Part shown: piece by piece, positions 1 to 10,560 of the stretch | Numbering within the stretch: the first letter of the stretch is position 1 | How the letters are laid out: each line of letters opens with the position of its first letter | Source of the DNA: Gnetum montanum | Lineage: Eukaryota; Streptophyta; Gnetopsida; Gnetales; Gnetaceae | Length of the DNA stretch: 64,000 bases | Direction of reading: 5' to 3' | NCBI GenBank assembly: GCA_015680685.1 | Contig: MNCI01008656.1 | Location: forward strand, 95,568-159,567 | Program-made: the position numbers and the translations under genes | Notes under the pieces: generated by a model | What the model saw: only the letters and a program-made list of their open reading frames with translations | The model's database searches: none | What the model was told of the DNA's origin: nothing

Positions 1-514
1 AAGATGCTTGTAATCAAGTCGTACTCATCCCATGTTCTAGGAGACAAGGGTGAGAGAATCTAATCGCAATGAGTAGCCGATTCCTTGGTTAGCCATACAC
101 ATTCATCAATGCTTGTAACCAAGTCATACTCATGCCATGCTAACAACAGGTAATAAATAACATGCAATAAAACCTATCCATGTACTGCAAGGTTTATCCA
201 CTAAGCTCATCTTTATTGCCGTACACAACTTGCGTTCAGGTACAAAGTTGCTCGAATAAAGAACCGTTCACTTGGGGGACTCCTACTGCGGGCAGATGGA
301 AAATATTCTATCCATGGGGTGATCAATCCACCAGAGCTTCACTACTTCTAGCCTAGGATTGGAAATGAGGGGAGTGCCACCTCTTATTTATAGATTTGGT
401 GATGGACCGCAATATTGCGTATGCAATATCGCAAGGACGACGTGATATCGCGTATGCGATATCGTGACGGCCACGATATCGTAGCTCATGCGATATCGCA
501 TCTCATCAAAAGGT
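1..514 (-). mobile_element. Partial LTR, Athila-like, D subfamily
   Basis: This is the right-hand end of an LTR in minus orientation, ending in TCATCA at 509-514 as do the LTRs of elements B and D. It aligns along most of its length with the D LTR (62040-62604), sharing the 'atgcttgtaatcaagtc' start, the 'ctcgaataaag' block and a GATATC-rich U3. On the minus strand a TATA box (complement of 385-392) and an AATAAA (complement of about 210-216) mark U3, R and U5. No polypurine tract follows at 515 and the U3 differs from the LTR at 6949-7899, so I doubt that it is the mate of that LTR. It may be a 5' LTR of an element to the left, or a solo LTR. Confidence 0.8.
413..501. repeat. GATATC palindrome array in U3
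   Basis: Four GATATC cores (444, 458, 475, 492) and AATAT variants are set in GCG...CGC contexts. The longest perfect palindrome is ATGCGATATCGCAT at 488-501. The array lies upstream of the LTR TATA box in the minus-strand sense, where promoter control elements would be expected. Confidence 0.85.
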
Positions 515-670
515 TTGAATATAATAATGATGATGTAAAACAAAAAATAGTGAAAAATGGAAGAAATTAAAAATGAAAAATTTATAAAAAAAATAACTTG
601 TAAAATAAAAAAAATGTGGAAAAAAATAGAAAAATTGCAAAGCCATATGGATTGTTAGCACAAATGGACA
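515..670. other. A/T-rich stretch, no gene
   Basis: This A-rich sequence lies between the LTR end at 514 and the polypurine tract of element A. No coding frame was recognised. It is probably the 3' untranslated remnant of element A. Confidence 0.5.
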
Positions 671-688
671 TCTCCCCCATGACTAAGT
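671..688 (-). other. Polypurine tract of element A
   Basis: On the minus strand this reads CTTAGTCATGGGGGAGA, just beyond the integrase C-terminal region. The same motif adjoins the 3' LTRs of B and D, and recurs upstream of the extra ORF in D. It would prime plus-strand DNA synthesis. Confidence 0.6.
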
Positions 689-779
689 TGGAGGGAGAAG
701 ATTTGAAAAATTGGATGCAGTTTTCCATTTATTAAGGTGGCAGTTGCACTAGCTTTGTCTTGGTTGTAGGAAAGGTTTT

Positions 780-1900
780 ACTTGTTGGATGTTGGCCAAC
801 TATTTTTTATTTGGGCTCTTAGGTTTGTAAATTAACATGCCCCTAGAGGAAAAGGTTTAATTAATTACATAGGGTTCCTCCCACAACATTTGGAATTTTT
901 TCTTCTAGGGTACATGTGTGGGATTCTAATAGAGAACCTTATCTCCTGGTTGAAGTGTTACCTTTCATATTCTCAAGTCATGATGTTGTTTGTTGAATGC
1001 CTTGTGCACCTCATTCAAAGATAGGGCCACCAATCAATTTTCATCTAGCACACTGAGATTGATCAATCTTTCATTCTGTCGTAGACTTAGGTAAAGATTT
1101 AGATCATAGGTAGTTGAGAGTGTACGGAGCTCAAATTGAATCGAGAGCATTTGAAGTTTTCCATACACTAACTTGTAGGGAGAATAGCCAATAGAAAGTT
1201 TTCATGTTAAATGGTAGGCCCAAAGGGAATCATTAAGTTTTGTACTCCAATCTTTCCTATATTTTCTAATGGTCCTTGTTAGGACTTTTGTGATCTCCCT
1301 GTTGGTTACCTTTGCTTGACCATTGACTTGGGGGTGATAGGGTGTTGTTAATTTATGTTCAACCCCCAAGTGTTGCATCAAATTTCTAAAAGTGGCACCT
1401 CTAAAATGAGTTTCATTATTAGAAATTAGTTCATGTGGTACCCTAAACCTATTTACAACATTTTATTATATAAATCTAGTAGTAGTGGATGATGTACAAT
1501 TAGCAAAAGCTACTACTTCTACCCACTTCATGTAATAATTGACTACTATGATGATGGGTGTGATGGGACCCACAAAGTTAATGCTCCATATGTCAAAGGG
1601 CTCTAGTGGTTGAATTCACTATTGAGGACCTTCCATTTGAGGAGTTATCCCACCATCTTGTTAATAATATTTACAAGATTGGACAAACTAGTGGGAATCC
1701 TTGAATATTGTAGGCCAATAGTATTTTTCCATTAGGATTTTTATGGCCATGTATCTCCCTGCATAGTGGCCTCTGCAAGGCCCTTTGTGAGCATCTTGGA
1801 GAATGCATAGTTGATCTTCATTGAAAACATACCAGGAAATTAGGCCATGGATGCACACCTTGTAGAGGTGGTCATTGATTTCCATGAAGTATTTGGCTTG
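780..1900 (-). pseudogene. Integrase remnant of element A
   Basis: The product would insert element DNA into the host genome. In minus-strand order, the N-terminal zinc-finger region (1688-1885) has the His pair and the YYWPTIFKD segment; one Cys of the CC pair is visible just beyond. The catalytic core follows (about 1300-1640): a strand with WSINFVGPI where Asp is expected, SNNETHF where the second Asp is expected, and the hallmark PYHPQVNGQ near 1312-1345 before the Glu region. The C-terminal part (about 780-1000) shows LQPGDKVLY and a YKPKS-like end. Two of the three DDE acidic residues therefore read as Asn. Several in-frame stops make this a pseudogene. The family call is secure; exact ends are approximate. 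Confidence 0.85.
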
Positions 1901-2049
1901 ATAAAGAAATTGTTACTTCTTTCTAAAGTCAAGATCTTGTAACATCTCTTGAGTGAGAAGGTAAGTGAGGATGCCATTGTACCATTTTTGTTTTTATGGG
2001 CACTTAATCATTTATTACTTCCATAAAGAGAAGTTCATTTGAAAATTGA

Positions 2050-2420
2050 TCAAAGAGTGGGCTCTCCTCCTCTAATATCCCATCTTAATTGAGAGAGGTG
2101 ATTAGTGACCACATTCTCGGGCCCTTTCTGATCTACCATCATGAGATTGAATTTTTGCAAGATCACGAGCCACTGGATGATATGAGGACTCATCATTGGC
2201 TTGTTCATTAGGAAGAATATGGCACTGTGGTCTATGTGTACAAATACTTTATAGCCAAACACATAGTGCTTAAACTTGTCGAGAGTGTACACCATTACTA
2301 TTAGTTCTTTTTCAGTTGTGGTATAATTCAACTATACATCCATAATGCTTTGGCTCATGCAATGGATGTAATATGGACATTTTTTATTATGTAATTGCCT
2401 AAGCATAGCTCCCAAAGCAT
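2050..2420 (-). pseudogene. RNase H domain of element A pol
   Basis: The product would degrade RNA in RNA:DNA hybrids during reverse transcription. A clean minus-strand stretch (2050-2331) carries NYTTTEKELIVMVYTLDKF, a DHSAIFFL segment matching the family's DHAAL, the ILQKFNLMMVDQKG block and the terminal NHLSQL. This order is typical of Ty3 elements of the Athila branch. The upstream part to about 2420 encodes the usual start of the domain (DASxxALGAML-like) after the RT thumb. It is continuous with the RT region and in the same direction as the integrase. It is non-functional because the polyprotein around it is broken. Confidence 0.9.
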
Positions 2421-3335
2421 ATTTAGATGCGTATGTCATTATGTAAAATGGTCTAGACCAATCTGGTGCCCATAGAATTGGAGTTTCTATGAGTTTTTCC
2501 TTCAACTATTGGAATGCATGTTTACATTCCTTAGTCTAGATGAATGGAGCATCTTTTTTTGTCAGCTTAAGCAATAGCTTTGTGATCTTAGAGAAATTTT
2601 CTATGAATTGCTAGTAGTAGCCAGTGTGTCCAAGGAATGATTTGACATCTTTGACTATCTGTGGTTGACATGTAATTTCTTGGATAACACTTATCTTTTC
2701 TAGGTCTACCTTAATCGCTTGTGAAATTTGATGCCCCAACATTATGCCTTCTTGGACCATAAGGTGACTTTTTTGCTAGTTAAGCTACAAATTTTTTTCC
2801 AGACATCTTTTTATTACTTGCTCAAGGTGGTTCAAGGCTTGCCCAAACATAGCTCCATAGGTGGAGAAGTCATCCATGAAGACTTCCATGCCACTACCAA
2901 TCTATTATTGGAAAATACTAAGGACTAGGAGTTGAAATTTTGTAGGGGCATTGCACAAACTGAATGGCATTTTACAATATGCAAAAGTTTCCTAGGGACT
3001 TGTGAATGTTGTCTTGGCTTGATCTTTTAACACAATTTGGATTTGGCTATATCCACTATAACCATCCAAGAAGTTATAATAATAATGCCTGAATAAGGTT
3101 TCTAACACTTGATTCACAAATGGAAATGGAAAATGATCTTTAAATGTTGCACTATTCAATAGCTTGAAGTTGATGCAGACCTACCACTTTCCATCTTTGT
3201 TTGGCATAATTACTAGTGGACTAACTCGCTCACTATCTATGATGAGATAGATGAGCCCTGCCTTAAGGAGTTGCTCTATTTCCTCTATGATAATATACTT
3301 CAATTTGGGATTCAGCCACCTATATGGCTACCTTC
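2420..3335 (-). pseudogene. Reverse transcriptase remnant of element A
   Basis: Minus-strand RT recognised by alignment to the cleaner copy in element B (24313-25330). The active-site box reads FMDDFS (complement of about 2864-2885), so both Asp of the YVDD-type motif are kept here although B has lost one. Upstream are the FLDGYSGYNQ-like region (about 3050-3075) and the KWxVCIDF region (about 3170-3190). The frame is interrupted by many stops. It lies between protease and RNase H as in a normal Ty3 pol. Confidence 0.85.
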
Positions 3336-4165
3336 TTAGCTTCATGGATGAGTTAGTGTAAATGTGATGTTGACATATCCTTGGATCGATACTTGTCAGC
3401 TCAGGATATGACCAAGCAAAGGCTATTGACCATTTTTAACTAGCTTTAATAGCTTTTCTTTTTATTTAGGAGAAATTTTGGCATTAATTATGACCAATTT
3501 ACCATTGTTTAAAAATGCATATTCCATGTCGACTGGTAGGGTTTTCAATTCTAGGGGCTCATGCTTGAAGCTATCAAGGATTTCCAACTCTCCCCAACAG
3601 GTATAATCATCTTCATCATTAGAGAGTTGGTAATGAACTTACCCAAGTTTATCCATGATTTCAACATAAGCACATGTTATGCTCTTAGTTGGTTCCATGC
3701 ATAATGTGCTACTATATGAGTTAGCTATTAGCCATTGGTTGCCCTCCCATTTTTTGGCTACTACATATGGACACCTTTGAATATCTATTTCTTATGCACA
3801 TGGATTGCATGCTTTGATGTATGTACTTTTGATGGATCAAATATTTTGCATGTAATTGCACCTATTATCATTATATGTGATGCATGAAATATGATTCTTC
3901 TCTAACTTTCCAAGTTTATTTTCCTTAGAGATTTCCAAGGATAGGTCCCTTATGCCCATACATGCATCGACCATGCTTAACCAAACACTTTTGATAATGA
4001 TGGTGAAGTCACCTTTGCAGTTTTCAACCCTAATCATTAGAAAATTGATAGGATAAGACCACCCACTTACTATGCTTACAATGTCTCCACTAATTCCAAA
4101 GGAATAGTGATTGATTAATTTGCCAATTCTAGATGGATGTTGCTCTTCTTAAGAGGCGGTAGGTT

Positions 4166-4360
4166 CTAGGCCTTATACATGTCATGGGAGATGAGATTGA
4201 TACCAGAACCAAAACCAAGAAGAGCCTTGTGTGACTCATGTCTAGTGATTTGTACATAAATGAGTGGACTTCCTATGTTAGATCTTTTTGTAGGATGGTT
4301 GTTAGCCTTGATCCAATCGAAAACAACATGAGTTAGCATCACAGTGCATATATGAGGCAA
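4166..4360 (-). pseudogene. Retropepsin-like protease remnant of element A
   Basis: The protease would cut the gag-pol polyprotein. The sequence IYVQITRHESHKALLGFGSGINLI has the shape of a retroviral-type aspartic protease, but where the catalytic D-x-G-S is expected it reads GFGS, so the catalytic Asp is replaced by Gly. It is followed by SHDMYKA, matching the helix after the active site in this family. It sits between gag and RT in the right order and direction. The same region in element B is lost at an N. Confidence 0.7.
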
Positions 4361-4439
4361 TGCTTGATTTGAAGGGCACTCAAAGGTATTTAACGTAGAA
4401 GATGAGGGTACTAGAGATGTAGGGTGCTTAACTATACTA

Positions 4440-6795
4440 GGATGTGAGGGTTGAAGTGTTGGGTTGAAAGAAGGATCTTTTTTTTGGATTGATTATCTGA
4501 ACCACCTAGTTGGAAAGATAGTTGTGAATGTATATCCCCTATAGCATTTCATTGTTGTAGTTGTCGAGGGATCTCACCCTACATGGATAGAGTAGGAGGT
4601 AATTGGGTTGAGGGAAGAGGTGTATGTGAGGACAGATGTAGAGGGTGGTATGGATATGGATTTTCTTCTCAAGTAGATGGTGAATGTGTTCAATGGTACT
4701 CTAGAGGGTAATAGTGATGCTGAAATGAGGCATGACTTGCAAAAATTCTTGGAGAAATAGGTTCTTGAACATAGTACCCGTATGGATCTAGTTTCCTATA
4801 AGGGTTTTGCTGCTTTGGTGGTGGCATTCCCCATGATTGTGGTTGATGCCACTATTGGTATTCCTAATATGGTTGTGGTGGAGCTCCACTTGGATGGTAA
4901 GCTTATTGTTGTTGGTGGAACTACCTTAGATTACCTTGAGGATAAGGTAATTGCTTAGGTGTTTGCCTATGTGCTAGTCAAAGATTCAATGCGTACATCC
5001 CGGACTCTTGTAAGTGTAACACCATAGGGTAACATCCCGTTGGATGTTTGTATTGAAAAATGTCACAACTAGTTTCATCATTAGAGTTGATTTTCATAAC
5101 TTCCTCTATGGTAGAAACTTTGCCCTTACCTTTTTGGTAGTTACATTTAGCTTCTTTTCACCTCTTGTGGTTATGACTACTATTTTGGTTTTTGGATTCT
5201 TTAGCAATATTTATAGCAATTTGGAATTTTTTATCCAAAGAGTCCCATAATTTATCAACCTTTCCCTAAAATATTAGAAATAGATTTTTGGATGGGCAAG
5301 GTTCTCCTAGTCACCACTTCGTTGATTGGTGACTCCTTCTTATCACAAAATTGGACCTCTCATTTTTTGATGGAAGGATCCCTATTATACTTTTTTGTAT
5401 TTTCACTTTTTTGCAACTCATCTTCTTCTTTTGCTACCTAATCTATTAGCCTTTGGATCTAATGAGCTGTTAGTTCTGACAATCTCTCTTAGGCATACAC
5501 CCCAAGAGTTCTTCTAGTTTATGCTTTGAGCCCATCTATGATGTGGCGAAGTTGTTTCCTCTGAGAATAATCATAGCTAAGGCATTAGTGTAAGAGAATA
5601 GTATCTACCCATGGTAGCATCCAAGGTTTCATATGTTTCTTATCTCTAGCCTTAGAATTTCCCTCTTAGATTAGACACTCTAAAGTACATATGATATTTG
5701 TCATGAAACAACTCTAATATGGTACTTCATCAGTGAATGGATTTTAGTTCCAAGGACTAGTAACAACTCTCAGCTTTCTTAATGATTGTCCTGAGAAAAA
5801 GCTTGAGTTTCTTCTAGTCATTTTCAATGTTTTGTAAGGCATAGGCATTGTGGAAAGCTTGTAGATGATTTTGCAGATTAGAATTATATCCCCCCTCAAA
5901 TCATGGGATATTATTCATGTCTAAGTGCTTGATCTAGCTATCTTTCATATGCCTGGTTGGGAACTTTAGTGCCTTTGCAATTTTGAGCATGCTTTGAGTC
6001 ACCCATAGAGGCTCATCATCATGATTGTGTCAATGACGTTGATGATGGTTTCTGTTACCTTTACATTCTTGATGGATTTGATGGTCATTGTTGTCTTGTT
6101 GATCACATTCATCATGATTATTTTGATGATGGCTTTTATGAGAACCAGAAGATGAAGAGGAATGTTAGGAATTAGATGAAAAGGATGAAGAGGAAGATGG
6201 ACCCACTGCTATGTTTTTCATTACCTCTTCATTCATTAGGACCACCATCCTTAGATCTTTTGCTATTGTGATGTTTACCTGAGTCCCTACCTTGACTATC
6301 ACTTTTTCCCAAACCTAGTTTATGAATAGTGGATTGCAGGTTCAAGGTTACACCCTCATTAGCAACAATAGGGGGTGGAGAATCTTCATGTTAAGAACCG
6401 TCAAAGGAAGGATCCTGATTGTCAACTTGATTTAGAATGAACGAGGGATTCATGAAATGTTTTCCCTTCATAAAATTATGGTGCTTTGCCTGATGTTGAT
6501 CTCGCTTGCATTGTGTTTCACTGGGATGGTAGTCCCAAGTGTCATGACCATTCACAACATATTCTTCATGAATATTTGAGATGCCCAACTTTTTAAGAGT
6601 TTGAAATAGCATCTTGAGCACATATCGATTAGGAGGTAATACAATGTTTCCTTCCATATCATGCCATCACAATTGTTCATCATAATGTAGGATGAAGGTA
6701 AATTTTGGTACATACTCATCTAGATGAGTATATATCACTTTGCACTCTTGTGGAACTGATGGTTTGACATCTTCATGCTTGTGAGAAGAAGACAT
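4440..6795 (-). pseudogene. Gag remnant of element A
   Basis: Capsid-type protein read on the minus strand. I place the start at ATG 6795-6793 because MSSSHKHED follows and the aligned codon in element B sits in the same context. The N-terminal block (6391-6795) contains CKVIYTHLDEYVP and GNIVLPPNRYVLKMLF. The central retrotransposon-gag domain (about 5650-5960) has the pattern K-H-L-D-M...F-E-G-Y-N and LQAFHNAYAL. The C-terminal part is rich in Pro, Gln and Tyr (about 4640-4920), probably a linker. Many in-frame stops, mostly explainable as C-to-T changes, break the frame. Element B has a clearer copy at 26600-28436. Confidence 0.75.
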
Positions 6796-6930
6796 TTTGC
6801 AAAAATAAAATAAAATTATCAGTGTGCTTAGTAGTTATATGTCATGTAAGTGTGATGTTAACCTTGAGTTTGTCCAACAATATTAATAATATTCACTAAT
6901 CCTAGATAGCACATTTTCAACAAACAAAGT

Positions 6931-6948
6931 CCTTGGCAACAACCCTGA
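6931..6948 (-). other. Degenerate tRNA-Asp-type primer binding site, element A
   Basis: The plus strand around GGCAAC (6935-6940), directly before the LTR start, matches the 3' end of plant tRNA-Asp at about 10 of 17 positions. The better copy in element B supports the reading. Confidence 0.55.
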
Positions 6949-7899
6949 TGATGAGTGGTGAGATACCCCTACACCCAACCATACAAATCACAAAGCATTC
7001 ACACATGATCCAGTCAAATTCCATGGACTACAGTTTCTAGTGCACTAGTCTTCTAGGAAGTGAACCTTGCCCTAAGGTCATTCATTGTCTTCCTGATTGC
7101 ACTTGTGAAGCATAATGGTATGGTTAAGAGTAATCGAGGCATATCATTTTTATCATTCTATGTTTTATATTTTTGGGTGCTTGAAGAGATAGAGATAGAG
7201 TAATTTAATGACTAATCTAAATTAACTGACTAACTGGTCTCTAATTGATCCTAACATAAGCATTTATTCCCACATTTCACACACATCTTGAACCCATGTA
7301 TCCACTACTAGGTTACCAAGTGCTATGCTACTAGGTGCACTAAACACTAATGCTGCTGGGATTACCAAGCAAATACATGTTACACTTGAAGTGNTTGCTG
7401 GGATTACCAAGCAAATACATGTTACACTTGAAGTGGTTGTACTTATGTATTTAATCTATCTAGCTCATCTCACTTAATTATATTAATTAGCTTAATTACT
7501 AGAAAATACTCAATAACTAATTAAAAACATTAAATGCACAAATGAAATATTTAATTTATCAAAAATGCTACACACTATCAAAAATGCTAAACATTAAAAA
7601 CATTAGCTTGTCTTTATTGCCGCACACACTATCATGCTCAGGTATAACAATGCTCGAATAAAGATTTGTACACTCAATGACTTTTGCTACACACACTTAG
7701 GAGAAATATTCTAACTTTCAAATGTAAAAACTACAAAATTTTGGCTACTACTAAAATATTTTTACCATAAATGCAACTATTGACTACATATTTATAATTG
7801 AAAAGTAGATCCTACATTGATAGGGCCTCATTGACAAAGCCTAGTCAATGAGGCTACGGTGATGAGGCCTCATCGATGTAACCAAAATGCAACTCATTA
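6949..7899 (-). mobile_element. 5' LTR of element A
   Basis: It begins TGATGAGTGG and ends TCATTA (canonical TCATCA with one change). It aligns with the other Athila-like LTRs, sharing 'gtgagatacccctacacccaacca' in two parts, 'ctttattgccg' and 'ctcgaataaag'. The U3 holds the perfect palindrome GATGAGGCCTCATC at 7861-7874. A 41-bp duplication around the N at 7394 inflates its length. The 3' mate is outside the window or lost, so no target duplication can be checked. Confidence 0.85.
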
Positions 7900-8228
7900 G
7901 TAGTTATAGTGTTTTAAGCTATTTTTTCGAGCACCCAGTGGGAACCTTATGAAATTAGCATGTTTTGGTGAAAAATCTTCTCACAACCCAACATAGTGCC
8001 CAGTTATTAGTTTTATCACTAAGTGAGGTGGAGCTATAGAAGGAAACCAAGGTTTTCATGTGGGCGCCTAGGTTAGATGGATTTTTATGGTTAAACTTAT
8101 CAAAGATTATTATTTTTTCACCCTTCTTAGCTATTGCATCCAAGTTGGAGCTCTATTATTTCCACCAAAACTATCTCTAACGTCGTTATAGTTGTTCTCT
8201 CCCTCTAGTGCTAATGTTGTCATTCCAG
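7900..8228. other. Unassigned sequence before the FCP1-like pseudogene
   Basis: It could hold an upstream exon of the following gene-like unit, since one plus-strand frame from about 7926 to 8180 has few stops. I cannot support a start codon or splice site. A minus-strand frame is also partly open, so no call is made. Confidence 0.3.
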
Positions 8229-8386
8229 GACTATCAGAACCAAAGGATTTCTTGTATTCTTTATGCCAATTCACTACAATATGATAAAGAGGAAGGCATC
8301 CATGAAGAGGTAGATGCAACTACCTATGGGATCTTACATCTTACCCATCATAGGATTGGAGGAGGCTCTACCACTACCCATCCTAG

Positions 8387-9740
8387 GTACATAGTCTATT
8401 CTAATTTTCCATTTATTCCATGTATTCCATTTATTGGATTTATGTTATGTGATCCATTTTTTAGATCTAGGCCTATTTATTGGTTATTTTGTGATTTTGT
8501 AAAAATTCCATTGTAGGTTTTGGATATGTTTATCCATTTTTAGCATTACTTGGGCTTTGGGGTTTGTTTATGTTTAAATGCTAGTTTCATGTTTTCCATG
8601 GGTTTTTTTGCTTTCTTCAACCAAGAAAACCAATGCAAATTTTGAATTTTTTCCTAAGTAAATAGCTATTTTTTTTAATTTTTTGTTACAGTGAGATTAT
8701 TTTGTACTATTTCTTGGTTGTCTAGATTTTTGAACAACTTGATTTTGCCTTATAGTTAATTCTCTATGGTTGTTTCCATAAGGCTGTGTCAAGTGGGTTT
8801 GTGATTTTTTAGTCTAGGATTGGTAATTTTTCTACAATAAAAGGTGATGCATTTTTTGACTTTGATGGATATGGATTTGTAACTCAACATTCAAGGTTTC
8901 CAATGAACTTTTAATCACCAAATTTGGGAGAATGGTTTGTCTGTGGTGGATGTTTCTGTTAGCTCGCACAAAATGGGTTTCTAGTCATGATGACTATGGT
9001 CAATTTTGTAAATATTTTTGAAAATTTGGTTAATATTTTTTATGATTTCTTTTAATGGGATTGTAGTGCATGTTTTTGTAATTCCAACATATGTGGAATC
9101 ATGAAATTTCCTTAAGTGGTTAATTTTTATGGCCATTTTTCTATGGTCACATGAAATCATGGTTTTGAGGTTACTATGCATTTAGTAACCTATGAAGATG
9201 AGCAATGTTGGTACCTTAGAAAATTTTTCCTATCAACGTCCCATGGTTCTAGGGATACCTTGAGATGTTACAAAAGGATCTAGAGATGGTTTGAATCAAA
9301 TTAAAATTTTTTTGATAATTTTTATCCATGATTTTCCATGGCCATTTCTTCTAGTTTTGATGTTGTTGCCGGAATTTATGGTATTTTGGCTTATGAACTT
9401 AAGTTGTGTTCTAATTTTTTTCTAACTAAAAAATTTAATATGAAAACTAAAATTTTAGCTTTATGCTATCATTTCCATGTTTTTAGTTTCAAACTATCAA
9501 TTTCATGTCTTTAGTTATAGATAGTAATTTTTACATTTTCATTTGTAAACTATCATTTCTGTTAAGTGTGAATTATTTTAACTAGTATTTTTGTCTAAGT
9601 GTTATTTTCTATATTGAACAATCATAAAGGCTAAAAAAGGTTGGAATAACACTCGTACTATTATTTTGTTATTTTTTGGATTATTTAATTTTAGTTTTGA
9701 TTTATGCATGGTTGTAACAGTTATGTGTTGGATGTTATAG
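8387..9740 (+). other. Long first intron of the FCP1-like pseudogene
   Basis: A 1354-base T-rich intervening sequence, starting GTACAT and ending GTTATAG, joins exons 1 and 2 in phase (AG + G gives Arg). No gene or element domain was recognised inside. Confidence 0.55.
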
Positions 9741-10560
9741 GGCCTTCTTGAAGCCCATTTTGATGGTTATAGAGATGGTGGGGCTTCTATGCTACATCCA
9801 TCTCCTAGAACCTAACACTCAAATTCCTAATATGGAGTGGGGACACCACGGTGTGTGGTTTAGGCTAGGGATCAAGGAGTTCCTTTCTTACTTGCTTCAG
9901 AATGATAATGTCATGTTTTGGTCACACTTGACATTTGAGACAAAAACAATGATAGTGAAAACCCTTCTATCTAGTTTCTCTAGCCTAATCATCAAGTTCA
10001 TAATTGATGAACTTGATGTCCATGTATAAATTAAAACCAATGATGGCATGACCACTATGGTCACTTGCAAATTATCCAAAATTTGGAAGATGCATGAATT
10101 TAGCCAATTCAACATGGGCAACACTTTGATTGTTGGTTGCTGTATCCATACATTGTTCCAAAACCCTCTAGGCACCATCTACTACATAGAGGTGTAAGTG
10201 AGATGGATATTAAAATTGATTTTAAGTTTATTGCTATTTTGGTCATATAAGTTATAATGATTTTCATTGTTTTACTTGCCTATAGGTTCATGGTGGATGA
10301 GAAAGGATTCATCAAAGGTGACAACCTTCTACTTTTAGGCCACATAGTGTTAGAAGTATTTACTAAGAGCCCAAATGTGAGGCTTGTAGTAATGGAACAA
10401 ATAGAACATGACCTTGAAGACTACATCAAATGCCATGCTAAGGTCTATCAAAGATTCCTAGGCAATGGGACAATGGATAATTGGTGGAAAATCCCATCAA
10501 TTGATGTAGAAGCGGACCCATCTCCTACAACCCCTAAGATATCTACGACATATAGGCAAA
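9741..10560 (+). pseudogene. FCP1/NIF-like (HAD phosphatase-like) domain, exons 2-3
   Basis: Proteins with this domain dephosphorylate the RNA polymerase II C-terminal domain or related nuclear targets. Visible here: a start KPILMVIEMVGLL, where the family has a hydrophobic strand ending in DxDGTL/DxNGLL; then GVWFRLGIKEFLSYL and VMFWSH, matching the 'RPG...EFL...W(S/T)S' region; then KLSKIW with GNTLIVGCCIHTLFQNP, matching the family's KxLxxIW and 'NTLLIDDSP...NP'; and exon 3, GDNLLLLGHIVLEVF and NVRLVV, matching the domain's C-terminal helices. Both acidic catalytic motifs are lost (VIEM and VGCC), so it would be inactive even without the stop at 10027. The call rests on my recall of the family pattern; a profile search would settle it. 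Confidence 0.5.

Larger units (their letters stand above)
671..7899 (-). mobile_element. Element A: Athila-like Ty3 retrotransposon, left end lost
   Basis: This is a minus-strand LTR retrotransposon read from right to left: 5' LTR 6949-7899, degenerate tRNA-Asp-type PBS, gag, protease, RT, RNase H and integrase. The RNase H and RT are of the Athila-like Ty3 type (ending VVTNHLSQL, with an FMDDFS box). The 3' LTR is not recognisable next to the polypurine tract at 671. Stops and shifts break every domain, so it is inactive. Unlike B, it keeps RNase H and integrase but shows no extra 3' ORF inside the window. Confidence 0.85.

Noticed and set aside
1-514. Taking 1-514 as the 3' LTR of element A
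   Set aside because: No polypurine tract adjoins it, and it belongs to the GATATC subfamily of element D, not to the type at 6949-7899.
9897-10178. 93-codon minus-strand open frame
   Set aside because: It is opposite exon 2 of the FCP1-like relic, which is supported by splice phase and domain pattern.
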